A program made the position numbers and the translations under genes. 64,000 nt of DNA from Clavelina lepadiformis (lineage: Eukaryota > Chordata > Ascidiacea > Aplousobranchia > Clavelinidae). Below are positions 59,843 to 64,000 of the stretch, in pieces. The DNA is taken from contig NC_135243.1 of NCBI RefSeq assembly GCF_947623445.1, positions 8,806,501-8,870,500 of the forward strand, in the 5' to 3' direction. The notes beneath the pieces are model-generated. The model was not told the DNA's origin. It saw only the letters and a list, made by a program, of their open reading frames with translations, and made no database searches. Every line of letters begins with the position of its first letter. The first letter of the stretch is position 1.

Positions 59843-61958
59843 ATGGTGAGGAAACCGAGTGCAAGTTCCGCGTCGTCTCCTCCTCCGTCTTACTCGTCAT
59901 TTTCGGGAGATTCCCGCTTCGTTCCTTCTCGAAGAACATCAAGTGAAGCTGACTCTGTTTTCACTGAGTAAGATATATCCAAAATGAATAGTTTTTTGAT
60001 GACTTAAGTCTGTAACTTTCTAAAGTACGGTTTGCATTTCTATAGCTTATGTTTTATATGTCGTCATGACGTTTTTAACCGAGGGTTTGTTGCAGCCAAT
60101 CAACGTCTTCCATCTCGAAACGTGAAGCAAGAGCTGCCATCTGCAGACATGCTTCCACCAAACGAAAATACAGCACCAAAGCTGCTGAGAAAATGCGCAT
60201 CAAAGACATAGAAACTTACACCATTTCGCACGTAAGTCTCATATGTTGGCGTTATTATAGGGAACAAGTTACTACCAATATTTTCATATTAATTTGTGAC
60301 GTCAATGAATAACAATATGCAAGCAATGGCAATAATACGATTCGATTATGTTACAGAATTGCCTGGAAACTATCAAAGAACATCGCTTCAAAACAACCAA
60401 ACAAAAGCCTTACAAAGGTATGGGGCCTGATTTATTCTGTTAAACGTCAATTCAGCTTTCACTGCAGCGAGTTCTGTGATTGTAATCAATCTGTTTTCAC
60501 AGGTAATCTGAGCGCCGGATCAAGACCTTCGACCGGGAAAATTCCGAATATTTGGGAGATGAAAGTCCCATATTACAGTGGTCAGGAAACAAAATATTAC
60601 GTGATACCTCATACGTCGCGCATAGAGAAATGCAGTGGGTATGTTACAAACGTTGTATTACGCAGTAGCTAAATTGTCCGATACTATACATAAATGTGCG
60701 ATTAATTTGCTTGTTTTTTGAAAGCAGTTGCTCGGGTAAAGGTGAAGAAGTTTGCTACAATTGCTCTGGAGCGGGAAGCAAAATGTGTTGGTATTGTCAC
60801 GGCAACGGCATGACAGATGTTACGGGACATCGCTATGAGGTAAGTTTGAAAGTTCTTGTGATGAAATACTGTTGCAAACCAACCGTCTTTAGATTGTTTA
60901 CTATTTTTAAATTTTGTTGTATATTACAGACCAATCATTACACTAATAAACAAGAACTGGTTCGCCACGTTACTCAAGAGACTTGCCACCACTGCGGAGG
61001 CGGTGGATATTCAACGTAAGCGCAAGTGTAGTTTTACTTGTTTAAAATTCAGGGCCGTGATAAATTTTCAGATTTTTAATAATATCTTACGGTTTTTAGC
61101 TGTCACACTTGTGGTGGTAGAAGGGCAAACGAGTGCAGATTGTGCGACGGAAACGGAAAGATGGAAAAATACTCGCAACTTGAAGTTTCTTGGTAAGAAC
61201 AAAAACAACAAAACTGTTATCAAAATCGTTTTTAAAAGATTGAACGATTTGAGAAAAGCTTTTTTGTTTTATTACCATCAAAACGATTTAAATGCAATTT
61301 CTTCTGTTCTAAATCAGGGAGAGAAAATGCAACAATGTCTATCACGGTACAACAGTGTTGCCCAAAAAAGTTGCACGAAAATACCTTCCCAAGTGCAGGG
61401 GCGAGTCTGTCTATCACAAGAGCGAAGAAGGTGCCATAGATCCAATAACGTCGACAGCCTGCGACAATAAAACCGTCCTCGAAACTTCCGAAGACATCTT
61501 CCGCCAACACAGAAGATGGAGCAAAGGATCAACAATCAGAAAACAGGTGACATTCCTTGAACATTTTACCTACACCGACTTGCGTATGGTTACCGCTTAA
61601 GATAAGGACATTCCATATGCATGCATACAGCGTTCTTCAAGTTTCTTTTTTTGGGTAGTTTTGTGGTGATTATTGGTATATGATTTATAGCTTATTTTAG
61701 TCGCTAATATTCTTTATAAAGAGTAAGAGCCATTTGCAATTTCACTAAAAACAAGACCAGCATAAATTAGCTTAAAAATTGCCTAATAATTGAATCGATA
61801 ATGCCTTGCAGCGAGAGACGTTGCGGGAAATTGTCGCTCACGAAGTCTGGTACGACATTGATGGAAATATTGCTTCCTTCTGGGTCATCGGAGACGAGCA
61901 ATTCGTTTACGCTCCCAACTGTCCCCGCTCGTTCAAGCCGGAATGCACTATTATGTAG
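59843..61958 (+). CDS. SSUH2-like protein with full Cys-rich zinc region (copy 3)
   Basis: Nine exons: 59843-59967, 60096-60231, 60357-60417, 60503-60638, 60728-60839, 60930-61015, 61100-61192, 61318-61546 and 61812-61958, giving 374 residues. Phases are 2, 0, 1, 2, 0, 2, 2 and 0. The N-terminus is Ser/Pro-rich with a PPxY motif (SPPPSYSSF). Residues ~125-150 have NIWEMKVPYY and VIPHTSR. Residues 151-238 form a DnaJ-like zinc region with repeated CxxC units: CSGCSGKG, CYNCSGAG, CWYCHGNG, CHHCGGGG, CHTCGG and CRLCDGNG. The C-terminal domain includes YLPKCRGESVYHKSEEG and SFWVIGDEQFVYAPNC. This order matches SSUH2 (ssu-2 homolog) proteins. The chain ends CTIM, a CaaX box. The ATG was chosen because it has an ACCATGG context and opens the PPxY exon. 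Its cellular role is poorly known in any animal; a chaperone-like or membrane-tethered scaffold role is only an inference. Confidence 0.88.
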
Positions 61959-64000
61959 AGTGCCTATACATATACGCAGTTATTGAAGTGCTTGAACTAT
62001 TGCTTATACTTCATACAGCGTTAAAAAGTTCAAGATGTCGCACAACGTTGAGTTTTTGTCTTTGAATGAAATTCTTTCTGCAAAAATAGCATTTGATGTT
62101 GTTTTTACACAGTTCCGGCGTTTGTTTTAGCATTTACGTTTTAGTTGCACTTTTTTGCACTTGGTGTAAACTTATAAAAGTACTTTTAGTATTTGTATAG
62201 TGATGACATGCACGAAAGCCGCCGTGCTTGATGCTGTCATAGTCATAAAGCGCTGTGGTTCATATATACATATACATACTTGTATTTTTTGCAAAAATCG
62301 TTTGCTATTTACACATACAAAAATCTGAAAAAAATATCAGCAATGACTTTGAAGCTTAACAATGACATCACCGCTTTAACTTTGTTTTTTGTTTTACATT
62401 TTTCGTTTTTTTTTCATGTTTGTTTTATCTTTTGTTATAACATTTAATGGTGTTGCGTAACGTTGTAAATTGTGCAATGGTCGGCACAATAAAAATTTAT
62501 GAAACATGTTGTTTTTCACTATTTAGAGACAATTGAAAGTATTGTTGTCCACAACAAAATAACTTTTAGAAATCCATTTACAAGGTTTTAATTTACACAA
62601 GTAAGAATATAAAATTTTTGCCTTTTTAGAAAAGTATTCATTCCACTTCTTCATTCATACATTAAAGTATATAAAAGGCATTAAAGTATATAAAAGTATA
62701 TAAAGGCAGACCGATTCTGCCGACGTCATTAAAACAAGAATGGAAAAGTTATTAAAAGAACTTATTTTCATAAAAATTTAAAAACTAAACACATCAAAAA
62801 AACGTTAACTACAGTTCACTCTTACGATTGAATAATGTGCATTTATGGTGCTTTGTGCTGTGAATGTGCAGTACAGTAAATACTTCTTTATTTTTTATAT
62901 TTATTTTATAACAGTGCGTATATCGAAGGTATGAATCATTTCAGTTAGTTTTGCATTATTTTTTAAATATTTATGTTGCAAAGCACTACAAAATTTGCAG
63001 CAATTTAATTGCTTTATTTGAAACACGCTTTTATGGAGTTGAAATTAATTTAATCTGTCAAAGTAGCAACAAAACTAAGTGACTTAAAACAGGATAACAG
63101 CGGAACAAACTTTTCCTTCGTCGTCAATAAGCATTCAAAACGAATAAGTAATTGGTGTTGTTGGCACAGCATTTATCTGGGAATTATACAATCTAAGTTC
63201 AAAATTTTGTGGCCCGGAGTTTTTTCAGCATTTTTTTAACTGTCCCCTTGTGTGTAATGCAGCGTAATTGCAAAAGCGTTCATATAAGCTTAAACGCGCT
63301 TTATCATATATTGCGCATATATCGAAAAGCGTAAAGTTGTAACAAGAAGTAATAGGTTAAAATTTGGTTTTTTGAGAAACTATTTCCCTCAAAAGTATCG
63401 TTTGTCATATCATTTGCTAAATGTTTATCTTGACCTACGATACTTTTGAAGATGTCGCGGGCGTTAAAATCTTACAATGATAACGAGAACAAAAAACTAA
63501 AAAATGATCATACTTTCATTGCAAAAACAAAGGAATATTTTCTAATACACTTAGAAATAGTCTGTGAAACTTATTATGGCAAAGTAAAAATAACCATTGA
63601 CATGTTTGGACTGGCCTAAATCCCATCATTTAAAGCTAATAAACGCTTTTCAAAAGTTTTATTGATTCAAGCACGAATGACAGGTTGTTTTTAAGGCACT
63701 TTAACTTCCTTTATTTCTTTGTTTGTTTCTGAGAATTTCATCAGACAAAAAGCACCATAAAAATAATATCAAACCCAGAAATCTTGAAGAAAATCCATAC
63801 ATCAGTTTTCAATATGAACCTCGTCTTAGCCAAAGCTAGAAAAAACATTATATATGCGTCAAATCATGAATATTGCTTTTTACCTTAAATACCTAAGTGG
63901 AATGCAAATACGATATAAATGAATGAGATATATGGACATTCCACATGACAATGCAACATAAGGCTTTAGATGCGTGCAATGGTAAATTTTTTTAAGCCCC
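61959..64000. other. 3' UTR and flank of SSUH2-like copy 3
   Basis: No further gene was seen to the window edge. Short tandem ATTAAAGTATATAAAAGG-type units occur at about 62664-62705. Confidence 0.5.
62488..62493 (+). promoter_or_regulatory. Polyadenylation signal AATAAA
   Basis: A canonical AATAAA lies 530 bases after the copy 3 stop codon and is the best candidate 3' end of this transcript. Confidence 0.5.

Noticed and set aside
1..64000. CRISPR arrays, bacterial operons or riboswitches
   Set aside because: No regularly spaced direct-repeat array; the intron-split genes and MITEs show this is a eukaryotic nuclear sequence.

Overview
The window is a piece of an animal nuclear genome. It is AT-rich, with small intron-split genes that carry standard GT-AG splice sites, extracellular multidomain proteins and many miniature DNA transposons. 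A tunicate (ascidian) or another invertebrate deuterostome fits best. This rests on gene content and genome style; no diagnostic marker was seen.

Layout. Bases 1-6.7 kb hold no recognisable gene, only a (GT)n tract and a hAT-type MITE with exact 8-bp target duplications. A five-exon plus-strand gene at 6.76-9.82 kb encodes a secreted protein that joins a short collagen-like stretch to a pentraxin domain. From 10 to 14 kb there is transposon debris: a Tigger/pogo-like MITE containing a tRNA-like relic, and a frameshifted PIF/Harbinger transposase. A ten-exon plus-strand gene at 21.0-27.8 kb encodes a 609-residue secreted protein, with a His-rich N-terminal segment followed by three VWC, four TSP1 and one more VWC domain. 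At 28.98-32.52 kb lies a 3.5-kb element bounded by ~170-bp inverted repeats. Its 767-codon ORF carries what looks like a complete FEN1/XPG-type (PIN-fold) nuclease active site, with a Cys-rich tail just beyond in another frame. This is the least ordinary object in the window.

Three related genes of the SSUH2 (ssu-2 homolog) type follow: two on the minus strand (32.8-34.9 kb and 48.5-52.3 kb) and one on the plus strand (59.8-62.0 kb). The plus-strand copy has the full Cys-rich DnaJ-like zinc region. Both minus-strand copies keep the flanking exons, intron phases, N-terminal PPxY motif and C-terminal domain, but lack the exons for the zinc region. Exon 6 of the middle copy sits in the loop of a large inverted repeat. 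Between these genes are several MITEs (hAT, TA-flanked, and one with a ~10-bp duplication).

All spliced models were built by hand from splice consensus, phase consistency and paralog comparison. Every exon sum is a whole number of codons. No transcript evidence was available.
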